Position numbers and translations under genes: made by a program
NCBI RefSeq assembly: GCF_013093415.1
Contig: NZ_JABFBC010000002.1
Coordinates: forward strand, 496,001 to 560,000
Length of the DNA: 64,000 bases
DNA from: Halovulum dunhuangense
GTDB taxonomy: Bacteria > Pseudomonadota > Alphaproteobacteria > Rhodobacterales > Rhodobacteraceae
Reading direction: 5' to 3'
The notes under the pieces: generated by a model
What the model was told of the DNA's origin: nothing
The model's input: only the letters and a program-made list of their open reading frames with translations
Databases searched by the model: none
Shown here: positions 49,505 to 59,300 of the stretch, one piece after another
Numbering within the stretch: position 1 is the stretch's first letter
Layout: every line of letters begins with the position of its first letter

Positions 49505-49792
49505 ATGCTGCCGATGCGACGCGACGATGCCGAAACCCTGGCGCTGGGGGCGCTGGGGTGGATCGCCTCGGACCCCGACCGGGCCGGGGCGTTCCTGGGC
49601 GCAAGCGGCGCGAGCGTGGAAGACCTGCGGGACCGCGCCGCCGATCCCGACTTCCTTGGCTTCGTTCTGGATTTCCTGCTGATGGACGAAGCCTCGGTCC
49701 TGGCCTTCGCCGAGTCGCTGCCCTGCCGCCCCGAGGATGTCATGCGCGCCCGGGCGGGTCTTCCGGGGGGCGATCTGCCGAACTGGACCTAG
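49505..49792 (+). CDS. DUF3572 protein
   Basis: A 95-residue helical protein: AETLALGALGWIASDPDRAG, AFLGASGASVEDLRDRA, DFLGFVLDFLLMDEASVLAF and ending LPGGDLPNWT. This is the DUF3572 family restricted mainly to alphaproteobacteria. GGAGG lies eight bases before the ATG. Its TAG stop overlaps the TAG stop of the convergent thioesterase in the four-base palindrome CTAG. Function unknown. Confidence 0.85.
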   Translation: MLPMRRDDAETLALGALGWIASDPDRAGAFLGASGASVEDLRDRAADPDFLGFVLDFLLMDEASVLAFAESLPCRPEDVMRARAGLPGGDLPNWT

Positions 49793-50223
49793 GCCACCTG
49801 CAACCGCGCCAGCGCGCTGCGGAACGGGTCCGGCAGTGAAACCGGGCGGCGGCTGTCGCGGTCGACATAGACATGGACGAAGCGCGCTTCCGCCGCCGCA
49901 TGATCCGCGCCGCCGCGAAACAGGCCGACCTCGTACTGGACGGACGAATTGCCGATGCGGGCCACCCGAAGTCCCGCGTCCACCGGATCGGGCCAACCCA
50001 GCGATTCGTGGAACACGCAGGCCGATTCCACTACCAGCCCGACCACCGGCCCATGGGGAATGTCGAGTTCCCCCGAGCCGATGATCCAGTCGTTCACCGC
50101 CGCGTCTACCAGTTCGTAGAAAACCGCGTTGTTCATGTGGCCGTATACGTCATTGTCGCGCCAGCGGGTGGTGTGGCGGGCGAAATGCGCGTAGTCGGTG
50201 CGGGTCTTGCGCGGGCGGGGCAT
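49789..50223 (-). CDS. Hot-dog-fold acyl-CoA thioesterase
   Basis: A 144-residue 4-hydroxybenzoyl-CoA-thioesterase-type enzyme. The signature RWRDNDVYGHMNNAVFYELV has the catalytic Asp and the H-x-N pattern. SACVFHESLGWPDPVDAGLR and AEARFVHVYVDRDSRRP follow. It hydrolyses acyl-CoA; the chain type is unknown. Its stop overlaps the convergent DUF3572 stop. Confidence 0.92.
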   Translation of the reverse strand: MPRPRKTRTDYAHFARHTTRWRDNDVYGHMNNAVFYELVDAAVNDWIIGSGELDIPHGPVVGLVVESACVFHESLGWPDPVDAGLRVARIGNSSVQYEVGLFRGGADHAAAEARFVHVYVDRDSRRPVSLPDPFRSALARLQVA

Positions 50224-50291
50224 GGTGCGGGCCGGGCTCCGTTCCTATCTCTGGGCTTGCGGGACGGTAGCAACTCACAAGGTGAACTCAA

Positions 50292-50990
50292 GTGGCCAGC
50301 ATTCAGGCGATCATCTTCGACAAGGATGGCACCCTCTTCGACTTCAAGGCGACCTGGGGCGCCTGGACGGGGCGCTTCATCCGCGACATCGCCGGCCCCC
50401 ATGACCGGGTAGAGCAACTGGCCGCCGCGGTGCGCTTCGATCTTGAGGCGGATCAGCACCTGCCCGACAGCCCCTTCATTGCCGGAACGGTGGACGATTG
50501 GGTGGAACTGGTGATCGAGGTGCTGCCGGAGCTGGGGCCGGACGAGCTGCGCGCGATCGTGCGGGAAACTACCGGCACGGCGGTGCAGGTGCCCGTGGCG
50601 CCGCTCGATCCGCTGATGGCGGGGTTGCGGCAGCGCGGCCTGCGGCTGGGGGTCGCCACCAATGACGGGATCGGCCCCGTGACGCACCATCTGCACGAGG
50701 CGGGCATCGCGCACCATTTCGACTTCGTCGCGGGCTATGACAGCGGGCACGGCGCAAAGCCCGGCCCGGGCATGCTGCTGGCCTTTGCCGAGGCGACGGG
50801 CATCGACCCGGCGGCGACCGTTATGGTGGGCGACAGCCGGCACGACCTGGAGGCCGGGCGCGCCGCCGGCATGCGGCGGCTTGCGGTGCTGACCGGGCAC
50901 GCCACGGCGCCCGAACTCTCCCCCCATGCAGAGGCTGTGCTGCCTTCGATCGCGGCGCTGCCGGGCTGGCTGGATGGGCTCGGGGCCTGA
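50292..50990 (+). CDS. HAD-family phosphatase (phosphoglycolate-phosphatase-like)
   Basis: A 232-residue HAD hydrolase. Motif I FDKDGTLFDF gives the nucleophile and general acid Asp. Motif II is GVATND, motif III lies in KPGPGMLLAFAEATG, and motif IV is MVGDSRHDLEAGRAAGMRRL. GTG start at 50292 follows AAGGTGA. The gene ends 58 bases before the amylosucrase-like gene. The substrate could be a sugar phosphate linked to that pathway or phosphoglycolate; not decided. Confidence 0.9.
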   Translation: MASIQAIIFDKDGTLFDFKATWGAWTGRFIRDIAGPHDRVEQLAAAVRFDLEADQHLPDSPFIAGTVDDWVELVIEVLPELGPDELRAIVRETTGTAVQVPVAPLDPLMAGLRQRGLRLGVATNDGIGPVTHHLHEAGIAHHFDFVAGYDSGHGAKPGPGMLLAFAEATGIDPAATVMVGDSRHDLEAGRAAGMRRLAVLTGHATAPELSPHAEAVLPSIAALPGWLDGLGA

Positions 50991-51048
50991 CCGCACGCCC
51001 GCCCATCCGGCTTGCGCGGGGGGCGGCAAACTGGCACTTCCTCATGCC

Positions 51049-52965
51049 ATGACCTTGACGCAAACGCCCCAGGCCCGTCCCCGGCAGACCGCATCCGTCT
51101 CGGACGACACGATCTTCGCCCTGCGCCGCGCGCGGGGCGCCACGGATCTGTGGCAGCCGCTCGACCGGCTGTACGGAACCCATCCCGATTTCGCCGCCTT
51201 CGGCCGCGCGCTGGAAGCCCTGCTGTCTGAGGCCTTCGCGGCCCGCCCCGCGCCGCTGCGCGCCCTCGACCTGGAACGCGATCTGAACCCCGACTGGTTC
51301 CTGTCACCCCGGCAGGTGGGATACGTCTTCTATATCGACCGCTTCGCCGGATCGCTGACCGGGGTGCTGGACCATGTCGGCTATCTCAAGGAACTGGGCG
51401 TCACCTATGTCCATTTCATGCCCTGCCTCATGCCGCGCGAGGGCGCGAATGACGGGGGCTACGCGGTCCGGGACTACACCCGCTTCGATCCGCGCCTGGG
51501 CACGATGGAGGAATTCGAGACGGTCGCCGCGGCGCTGAGGGCAGAGGGGATCGGCGTCTGCCTCGACATGGTGCTGAACCACACTGCGTCGGAACACGCC
51601 TGGGCCGAGGCGGCGCGGGCGGGCGATGCGAAGTACCGGCGCTTCTACCATGTCTTCGACGACGAAACCCTGCCCCGCCAGTACGAGGAGTCGCTGCTCG
51701 AGATCTTTCCCGACGATGCGCCCGGGAACTTCACCTTCGACGAGGCGATGGGGAAATGGGTCTGGACCACGTTCCACCATTTCCAGTGGGATCTGAACTG
51801 GTCGAACCCATGGGTTTTCCTGGAAATCCTGCGCGTGATGCTGGCGCTGCTGAACCGCGGGGCCGAAACGCTGCGGCTGGATGCCGTCGCCTTCATGTGG
51901 AAGCAGATGGGCACCATCTGCCAGAACCTGCCCCCGGTGCATGACATATTGCAGGCGCTGCGGGCGGCCACGCGGATGGTTGCACCCGGCACGATGCTGA
52001 AGGCCGAGGCAATCGTCTCGCCGCAGGATCTGGTGCCCTATCTCGGGACCGGCACGCATACCGGAAAGGCGTCGAACCTGGCCTACCACAACAACCTGAT
52101 GGTGCAGTTCTGGTCCTCGCTCGCCAGTCGCGACGTCGGCATGATGACGCATGTGCTGTCCACGCATTTCCCCTCGCGGTTTCCGAACGCGACCTGGGGC
52201 ACCTATCTGCGCTGCCACGACGATATCGGCTGGGCGGTGACCGACGAGGATGCAGGCGCCGTGGGCCTGAACGCCCATGCCCATCGCAACTTTCTGGCGG
52301 ATTTCTACGAGGGCGTGTTTCCGGGCAGCTTCGCCCGCGGCGGGCTGTTCCAGTACAACCCCGCCACCGGCGACAAGCGGAACAACGGCACCTGCGCCTC
52401 GCTCGCGGGGCTGGAGCGGGCGCTGGAACAGGGCGATCCGGGTCTGATCGACGACGCCATCGCCCGCATCCTCATGGGCCACGCGCTGATCGCAAGCTTC
52501 GGGGGAATCCCGCTCATCTACATGGGCGACGAGCTGGGGCTCATGAACAACTACGCCGACCACCGCCTGCCCGACGGATCGATCGACAGCCGCCGGATGC
52601 AGCGCCCCGACATGGACTGGGAAGCGGCGGCGCGCAGGCGTGATCCCGCCACGATCGAGGGGCGCATCTTCGGCGGGGTGCAGCGGATCATGGCGCGGCG
52701 CGCGGGGCTGCGGCAACTGCATGGCGGCCACCCGACCGAGATATTGCCACCGCCCACGCCCTCGGTCCTTGCCTTCCGCCGCGCGGCGCCCGGCGAGCCG
52801 GTCGTCTGCCTGTTCAATTTCCGCGAAACAGAGCAATGGGTTCCGGCCAGCTGGCTTCAGGCGCAGGGCGTGACGATCTGGCGGGATCGGCTGGGCGAGC
52901 AGCCGCTCGATCCGGCGGCAGGAGGCGTTCTGTTGCCGCGCTACGGAGCCCTCTGGATCGGCTGA
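51049..52965 (+). CDS. Amylosucrase-like GH13 glucosyltransferase
   Basis: A 638-residue enzyme of the amylosucrase type (about 636 in Neisseria). It has GGYAVRDYTRFDPRLGTMEE, DMVLNHTASEH, catalytic nucleophile Asp278 in LRLDAVAFMWK, acid/base Glu320 in LKAEAIVS, and the RCHDDIGW motif with the transition-state Asp. GTGTHTGKASNLAYHNNLM is amylosucrase-like. It converts sucrose to fructose plus an alpha-glucan, by family. No signal peptide, so it is cytoplasmic. ATG at 51049 is near-optimal by length; an upstream ribosome binding site is weak. A sucrose-hydrolase variant cannot be excluded. Confidence 0.85.
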   Translation: MTLTQTPQARPRQTASVSDDTIFALRRARGATDLWQPLDRLYGTHPDFAAFGRALEALLSEAFAARPAPLRALDLERDLNPDWFLSPRQVGYVFYIDRFAGSLTGVLDHVGYLKELGVTYVHFMPCLMPREGANDGGYAVRDYTRFDPRLGTMEEFETVAAALRAEGIGVCLDMVLNHTASEHAWAEAARAGDAKYRRFYHVFDDETLPRQYEESLLEIFPDDAPGNFTFDEAMGKWVWTTFHHFQWDLNWSNPWVFLEILRVMLALLNRGAETLRLDAVAFMWKQMGTICQNLPPVHDILQALRAATRMVAPGTMLKAEAIVSPQDLVPYLGTGTHTGKASNLAYHNNLMVQFWSSLASRDVGMMTHVLSTHFPSRFPNATWGTYLRCHDDIGWAVTDEDAGAVGLNAHAHRNFLADFYEGVFPGSFARGGLFQYNPATGDKRNNGTCASLAGLERALEQGDPGLIDDAIARILMGHALIASFGGIPLIYMGDELGLMNNYADHRLPDGSIDSRRMQRPDMDWEAAARRRDPATIEGRIFGGVQRIMARRAGLRQLHGGHPTEILPPPTPSVLAFRRAAPGEPVVCLFNFRETEQWVPASWLQAQGVTIWRDRLGEQPLDPAAGGVLLPRYGALWIG

Positions 52966-53034
52966 GCCGAAGGGGGCTATCCGCCGGCAGGCCAGCGGGT
53001 TATCTGATGGGGCATTGAAAAAGGAATTCGAGAC

Positions 53035-53961
53035 ATGCCCCCGATTGTCGAGATACGGGACCTTACAAAGACCTATGCATCCGGCCACAAGGCGCTCAAG
53101 GCGGCCAGCCTGAGCATCGAACAGGGCGAGATCCTTGCCCTGCTGGGGCCGAACGGCGCGGGCAAGACGACGCTCATCTCCATCGTCTGCGGTATCGTCA
53201 CGCCGACCTCCGGCAGCGTGGCGGTGGCCGGCCATGACGTGTTGCGCGACTGGCGCGCGGCGCGCACCGCCATCGGGCTGGTGCCGCAGGAAATCGCGCT
53301 TCAGCCCTTCGACAGGGTGCTCGATACCGTCGCCTTCACCCGCGGCCTGTTCGGGATGCCCGACGACCCGGCGCTGACCGAGCGGGTGCTGCGGGCGCTG
53401 TCGCTGTGGGACAAGCGGCAGGCGCGGATCACCGAGCTGTCGGGCGGCATGAAGCGCCGGGTGCTGATCGCCAAGGCGCTGATCCACGAGCCGCGGGTGC
53501 TGTTCCTCGACGAGCCCACCGCCGGCGTCGATGTCGAGTTGCGCCGCGAGATGTGGGAACTGGTCGAGGAATTGCGCGCCAAGGGCACCACGATCATCCT
53601 GACGACCCACTACATCGAGGAGGCGGAGGCCATCGCCGACCGGATCGGCGTCATCTCCGGCGGAGAGATCCTGCTGGTGGAGGACAAGGCCAAGCTGATG
53701 AAGCGGCTGGGCCGCAAGGAACTGGAGATCGAGTTGCGCGCGCCGCTGGCGGACGTGCCGGCAAGCCTGGGGGAATGGAGCCTCGAGCTGTCGTCCGACG
53801 GCGAGCGGCTGACCTACAACTACGACACCCAGGGCGAGCGGACCGGCATCGCGCGGCTGCTGTCGGACCTGAGTGCCGCGGGCATCGTGGTGCGCGATTT
53901 GCGCACGAAGCAAAGCTCGCTGGAGGAAATCTTTGTCGACATGGTGAAGGAGCGGCCATGA
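53035..53961 (+). CDS. ABC-2-type exporter ATP-binding protein (DrrA/CcmA-like)
   Basis: A 308-residue ATPase. Walker A is [10 protein letters not shown] loop VPQEIALQP, signature [15 protein letters not shown] and Walker [13 protein letters not shown]. The C-terminal ~80 residues form the extra domain common in DrrA-type ATPases. The stop overlaps the ATG of the permease gene. The exported substrate is unknown. Confidence 0.93.
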   Translation: MPPIVEIRDLTKTYASGHKALKAASLSIEQGEILALLGPNGAGKTTLISIVCGIVTPTSGSVAVAGHDVLRDWRAARTAIGLVPQEIALQPFDRVLDTVAFTRGLFGMPDDPALTERVLRALSLWDKRQARITELSGGMKRRVLIAKALIHEPRVLFLDEPTAGVDVELRREMWELVEELRAKGTTIILTTHYIEEAEAIADRIGVISGGEILLVEDKAKLMKRLGRKELEIELRAPLADVPASLGEWSLELSSDGERLTYNYDTQGERTGIARLLSDLSAAGIVVRDLRTKQSSLEEIFVDMVKERP

Positions 53962-54719
53962 ACCTGCGCGCGATCCTGGCGATCTACAAGTTCGAGATGG
54001 CGCGCACCCTGCGCACGCCGCTGCAAAGCGTGATCTCTCCGGTGATCTCGACCGTGCTTTATTTCGTCGTATTCGGCTCGGCCATCGGCAGCCGCATCGA
54101 GTCGGTCGAAGGGGTCGGCTACGGGGCCTTCATCGTGCCGGGCCTGATCATGCTGTCGGTGCTGATGCAGTCGGTGTCGAACGCCAGTTTCGGGATCTAC
54201 TTCCCGAAATTCGTCGGCACCTTCTACGAGCTCCTGTCGGCGCCGGTCTCGTATCTCGAGGTGGTGATCGGCTATGTCGGCGCGGCAGCCACGAAGTCGC
54301 TGGCGATCGGGCTCATCATCCTCGTCACCGCCAGCTTCTTCGTCGAGCTGCGGATCGCCCACCCGGTCTGGATGCTGGGCTTCCTGATCCTGACCTGCGT
54401 GAGTTTCGCGCTTCTGGGATTCATCATCGGCATCGTGTCGCGCAATTTCGAGCAGCTCCAGCTGGTGCCGATGCTTGTGATCACGCCGCTGGTGTTTCTT
54501 GGCGGCAGCTTCTACTCGATCTCGATGCTGCCGCCGTCCTGGCAGACGGTGTCGCTGTTCAACCCGGTGCTCTACCTGATCAGCGGCTTTAGATGGAGCT
54601 TCTACGAGGTGTCGGACGTGGCCGTGGGCGTCAGCCTGGCGGCGATCGCCGGGTTCCTCGCCGCGTGTCTGGCCATCACCTGGTGGCTGTTCAGGACCGG
54701 CTACCGCATCAAGAGCTGA
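53958..54719 (+). CDS. ABC-2-type exporter permease
   Basis: A 253-residue six-helix permease: [80 protein letters not shown], then the ABC-2 signature [20 protein letters not shown] with [19 protein letters not shown]. It partners with the ATPase (ATGA overlap) as a homodimer or heteromer exporter. Substrate unknown. It is followed by tRNA-Gly on the opposite strand. Confidence 0.93.
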   Translation: MNLRAILAIYKFEMARTLRTPLQSVISPVISTVLYFVVFGSAIGSRIESVEGVGYGAFIVPGLIMLSVLMQSVSNASFGIYFPKFVGTFYELLSAPVSYLEVVIGYVGAAATKSLAIGLIILVTASFFVELRIAHPVWMLGFLILTCVSFALLGFIIGIVSRNFEQLQLVPMLVITPLVFLGGSFYSISMLPPSWQTVSLFNPVLYLISGFRWSFYEVSDVAVGVSLAAIAGFLAACLAITWWLFRTGYRIKS

Positions 54720-54849
54720 GTTGGGCGGGCCGGGCCAAGGCCCGGTTTCGCAGCGCGGGATCGCGGTTTCGGGAACACTCTGCCAACGCCGGAAACCAGC
54801 GCAATCAGATGCCTGATTGCGTTTGGTTTCAGCAGCTTGTCTGGAAAAT

Positions 54850-54924
54850 TGGAGCGGGCGATGAGATTCGAACTCACGACCCTTACCTTGGCAAGGTAAT
54901 GCTCTACCCCTGAGCTACGCCCGC
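54850..54924 (-). tRNA. tRNA-Gly (GCC)
   Basis: On the minus strand, acceptor GCGGGCG pairs with CGCCCGC, the D arm is GCTCAGGGGTAGAGC, and the anticodon arm TTACC-TTGCCAA-GGTAA gives anticodon GCC. The T arm has GTTCGAATC, and the discriminator T is followed by an encoded CCA. All four stems are intact over about 75 bases. Confidence 0.96.
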
Positions 54925-54980
54925 GCTCCGTTTCGTGAGGCCGTGTTATAGAGATTCTCCGGGGGCCTGCAAGCGGAAAA

Positions 54981-56315
54981 TCAGACCTTTTCGACCGGAC
55001 CTTCATCCGGATTTTCCGATGCCCCCTCGGCCGGGTTTTCGGGTGCCGGCCCGGTCTCGGACGGGGGCTCCGTGATATCGCCCTTGGGGTTCAGGACCAG
55101 CGTCTGCGGGGTAGATGTGGCCACCAGCGGGCTGGCCTTGAAGGCGCCCTTCTGGTCAGCCGGTACCGCCGAGCGCCGGCGCATCCGCCACAGCCCGAAC
55201 AGGATCAGCGCCACATGCGCGACAAGCGACGTCAGAAACAGGCCCGAGGGCCCCATCGCGCCCATGACGACACCCGCCGCCAGCGGGCCGATGATCGAAC
55301 CGATGCCGAACAGCAGCAGCAGCCCGCCGCTGGTCAGCAGGAAATAGTTCTCGGGCGCGTGGTCGTTCGCATGGGCCACGATTACCGGATACATTGCATA
55401 GACCGCAGCGCCGAAGATGCTGGCCACGACCAGCACCACCATGGGCTGCGTTGGCGCGAGAAAGACGAAGATCGCGTCGGCCACGGCCGCCACGAAGGTC
55501 AGGGCAAGAAGCACCTTGCGCCGGTCGATCCGGTCCGAAAGCCAGCCCACCGGCACCTGCAGCGCGGCCCCGGCGACCACCGCGATCGACATGAAGATGG
55601 CGATTGTCGATGTCTCAAGCCCGATCCGGTTGCCATAGACCGCGCCCAGCGTGCCGAAGGCGCTGTTGGATACGCCCACCAGCAGAACCGCCGCCACCGC
55701 CAGCGGCGAGTTGCGCCACAAGGTGGGCAGGTCCAGCTTGGCCGCGACCATCGGCTGCGGCGCGCTCTGGCGCGTGATCGCGGTGGGCAGCAGGGCCATG
55801 GCATAGAACATCGCCGCCAGCACGAAGAACGCGTAGCCTGCTGGATCGCCCAGCGTCAGCAGCATCTGCCCGGCCGTGGTCGCGGCCAGGTTCACCATGG
55901 TGTAGATGCCGAAAACGCGCCCGCGCAGATGCGGCGCGGTCCTCTCGTTCAGCCAGCTTTCGACGATCATGGCGGCGCCGGCAAAGCAGAAGCCCGCCAC
56001 CGCGCGCAGCACGATCCAGGCCGGGGCATGGATCAGCAGCAGCGACGCAAGGATCGAGATCGCCGCAAGCCCGGCCATCGCGGAAAAGCCCCGGATATGC
56101 CCGACCCGTCCGACCAGACCCGGCACGATCAGGCAGCCGCCGACATAGCCCACGGCCCAGCCGGTGCCGAGCAGACCCAGCGACAGCTCGGAAAAGCCCT
56201 CGATGCTGCCGCGCAACGGCAGGATCAGGGCGTTGATGCCACCCGCGAACAGGAGTGCTGCCGATCCGACCAGCAGCGCCCCGATCTGCGAAATCTGCCC
56301 CTTGGTCTGGGTCAT
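54981..56315 (-). CDS. Major facilitator superfamily transporter
   Basis: A 444-residue MFS protein with 12 predicted helices (GALLVGSAALLFAGGINALI, then WAVGYVGGCLIVPGLVGRVG and others) and the loop motif GWLSDRIDRRKVLLAL between helices 8 and 9. The C-terminal ~60 residues are Pro/Glu-rich and cytoplasmic. It resembles YcaD-like MFS proteins; substrate unknown. ATG at 56315 with a GAGG a few bases upstream. It starts four bases after the pyruvate carboxylase stop, so likely cotranscribed. Confidence 0.88.
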   Translation of the reverse strand: MTQTKGQISQIGALLVGSAALLFAGGINALILPLRGSIEGFSELSLGLLGTGWAVGYVGGCLIVPGLVGRVGHIRGFSAMAGLAAISILASLLLIHAPAWIVLRAVAGFCFAGAAMIVESWLNERTAPHLRGRVFGIYTMVNLAATTAGQMLLTLGDPAGYAFFVLAAMFYAMALLPTAITRQSAPQPMVAAKLDLPTLWRNSPLAVAAVLLVGVSNSAFGTLGAVYGNRIGLETSTIAIFMSIAVVAGAALQVPVGWLSDRIDRRKVLLALTFVAAVADAIFVFLAPTQPMVVLVVASIFGAAVYAMYPVIVAHANDHAPENYFLLTSGGLLLLFGIGSIIGPLAAGVVMGAMGPSGLFLTSLVAHVALILFGLWRMRRRSAVPADQKGAFKASPLVATSTPQTLVLNPKGDITEPPSETGPAPENPAEGASENPDEGPVEKV

Positions 56316-56319
56316 GGTC

Positions 56320-59300
56320 TCAGGCCTCGAATTCCACCAGCAGGTCCTTTGCATCGATCTGCGCGCCGGGCGTGACATGGACGGCCTTCACCACCGCGTC
56401 GCGGTCGGCATAGATGCCGGTTTCCATCTTCATCGCCTCGATGGTCAGCAGGAGCGTCCCCTCGGACACCTTCTGTCCCGGCTGCGCCGCGACAGTGGCA
56501 ACGACGCCAGGCATCGGCGCACCCAGATGGGCGTTGTTGCCCGCCTGCGCCTTGGGCCGCGCCGCGCTGCTGGCGGCAACCTTGCGGTTGGGCACCCGGA
56601 TCGTGCGCGGCTGGCCGTTCAACTCGAAGAAGACGCGGACCTGCCCCTCCTCGTTGGTCTCGCCGGCGGTCTGGAAGCGGATCTCCAGCGTCTTGCCCGG
56701 ATCGATCTCGACCGAGATCTCCTGCCCCGGCTCCATCCCGTAGAAATAGACCGGGGTCGGCAGGGTGCGCACGGGGCCATAGACCGCGTGCCGCTCCATG
56801 TAGTCGGTGAAGACCTTGGGATACATCAGGTAGCCGCAGAGATCCTCGTCGTCGATCTCCACCCCGTCGAACTTGTCCGAGATTTCCCTGCGCTTCTCCT
56901 CAAGGTCTATGGGCGCCATGTGCGCACCGGGACGACCGGTTTCCGGCGTCTCGCCCTTCAGCACCTTCTTCTGGATGCCGGCAGGCCAGCCGCCCGGCGG
57001 CTGTCCAAGCTGGCCGCGCATCATGTCCACGACCGAGTCGGGGAAGGCAACGTCGCGGTCGGGATTCTCGACATCCGACCGGGTCAGGCCCTGGCTGACC
57101 ATCATCAGCGCCATGTCGCCCACCACCTTCGACGACGGCGTCACCTTCACGATATCGCCGAACATCCGGTTCACATCGGCATAGGTGCGCGCGACCTGCG
57201 GCCATTTCTCCTCGAGCCCCAGGCTGCGCGCCTGCGCTTTCAGGTTGGTGAACTGCCCGCCGGGCATCTCGTGCAGATAGACCTCGGACGCGGGGGCCAT
57301 CAGCCCGCTTTCGAAGGCGGCGTACTGCTTGCGCACCCCGCCCCAGTAATCCGAAACCTCGCGGATGGCGGCGGGGTCCAGCATGGTGTCGCGCGGCGTG
57401 TGGCGCAGCGACTCGACGATCGAACCGAGGCAGGGCTGGGACGTGCCGCCGGAAAAGGCATCCATCGCGGCATCGACCACATCGGCCCCCGCCTCGCAGG
57501 CGGCCAGCACCGTGGCACCGCTCAGCCCCGAGGTGTCATGGGTATGGAAATGGATGGGCAGCCCGACTTCTTCCTTCAGCGCCCGGACCAGCACCGTGGC
57601 CGAGGCAGGCTTCAGTAGCCCGGCCATGTCCTTGAGGCCGAGGATATGCGCGCCCGCGTCGCGCAACTCCTTCCCCATCGAGACGTAGTATTTCAGGTCG
57701 TACTTGGACCGGGCCGGGTCGAGGATGTCGCCGGTATAGCAGATCGTCCCCTCGCAGATGCGACCGGTGGACAGCACCGCGTCCATGGCGACGCGCATGT
57801 TCTCCACCCAGTTGAGGCTGTCGAACACGCGGAACACGTCTACCCCCGAGGCGGCCGCCTGTTCCACGAACTTCACGACCACGTTGTCGGGATAGTTGGT
57901 GTAGCCGACGCCGTTCGCCCCGCGCAGCAGCATCTGCGTCAGCAGGTTGGGCATCCGCGCGCGCAGGTCGCGCAGCCGCTGCCAGGGGCATTCCTGCAGG
58001 AAGCGATAGGCCACGTCGAAGGTGGCGCCACCCCAGCACTCGACCGAGAACAGGCCGGGCAGGTTATGGGCATAGGCATCGGCGATGCGCACCATGTCGT
58101 AGCTGCGCATCCGGGTGGCCAGCAGGCTCTGGTGGCCGTCGCGCATGGTCGTGTCGGTCAGCAGCACCCGCTCCTGCCCCAGCAGCCATTCGGCCACCGC
58201 CGCGGGTCCGTTCTCGTCCAGCAGCGTCTTCGTTCCGGGCGGCGGCGCATCGGCGCGCAGGGGCGGCACGGGGGGCAGCGCATCGGCGCGAACCGGGCGC
58301 TCGCGGCCCTCGGTCTCGGGGTGGCCGTTCACGGTGATGTCCGCGATATAGGTCAGGATCTTGGTCGCCCGATCGCGCCGCTCGTCGAAATGGAACAGCT
58401 CGGGCGTCGTGTCGATGAACTTCGTCGTGTAGGTGTTGTTCAGGAAGGTCGGGTGCTTCAGCAGGTTCTCGACAAAGGCGATGTTGGTCGACACGCCGCG
58501 GATCCGGAACTCCCTCAGCGCACGGTCCATGCGCGCGATGGCCGTCTCGGGCGTCGGCGCCCAGGCGGTCACCTTTTCCAGCAGCGAGTCGTAATAGCGG
58601 GTGATGACCGCCCCCGAATAGGCGGTCCCGCCGTCAAGCCGGATGCCCATGCCGGTCGCGCCCCGATAGGCGGTGATCCGGCCGTAATCCGGGATGAAGT
58701 TGTTCTGCGGATCCTCGGTGGTGATGCGGCACTGGATGGCATGGCCGTTGAGGGTGATGTCCTCCTGCCGCTCCTTTCCGGTGGCCTCCTGGATCGTCTT
58801 GCCCTCGGCCAGCAGGATCTGGGCGCGCACGATGTCGATGCCGGTGACTTCCTCGGTCACGGTATGCTCGACCTGCACGCGGGGGTTCACCTCGATGAAG
58901 TAGAAGTTGCCCGTGTCCATATCCATCAGGAACTCTACGGTGCCGGCGCAGTGATAGCCGACATGGGCGCAGATCTTGCGGCCCAGAGCGCACAGTTCCT
59001 CGCGGCTCTCCTGGTTCAGATAGGGGGCGGGGGCGCGTTCGACGACCTTCTGGTTGCGCCGCTGCACGGAACAGTCGCGCTCCCACAGGTGGTACATGCC
59101 GCCATACTGGTCGCCCAGGATCTGCACCTCGACGTGGCGGGCGCGGAGGATCATCTTCTCCAGGTAGCCCTCGCCGTTGCCAAAGGCGTTCTCGGCCTCG
59201 CGGCGGCCTTCGAGGACCTTTTCCTCCAGTTCCTTGTCGCTCATCACCGGGCGCATGCCACGCCCGCCGCCACCCCAGCTGGCCTTGAGCATGAAGGGAT

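Noticed and set aside
51304-53913. Long 869-codon minus-strand frame
   Set aside because: Antisense to amylosucrase-like and ABC ATPase genes, both with full catalytic motifs.
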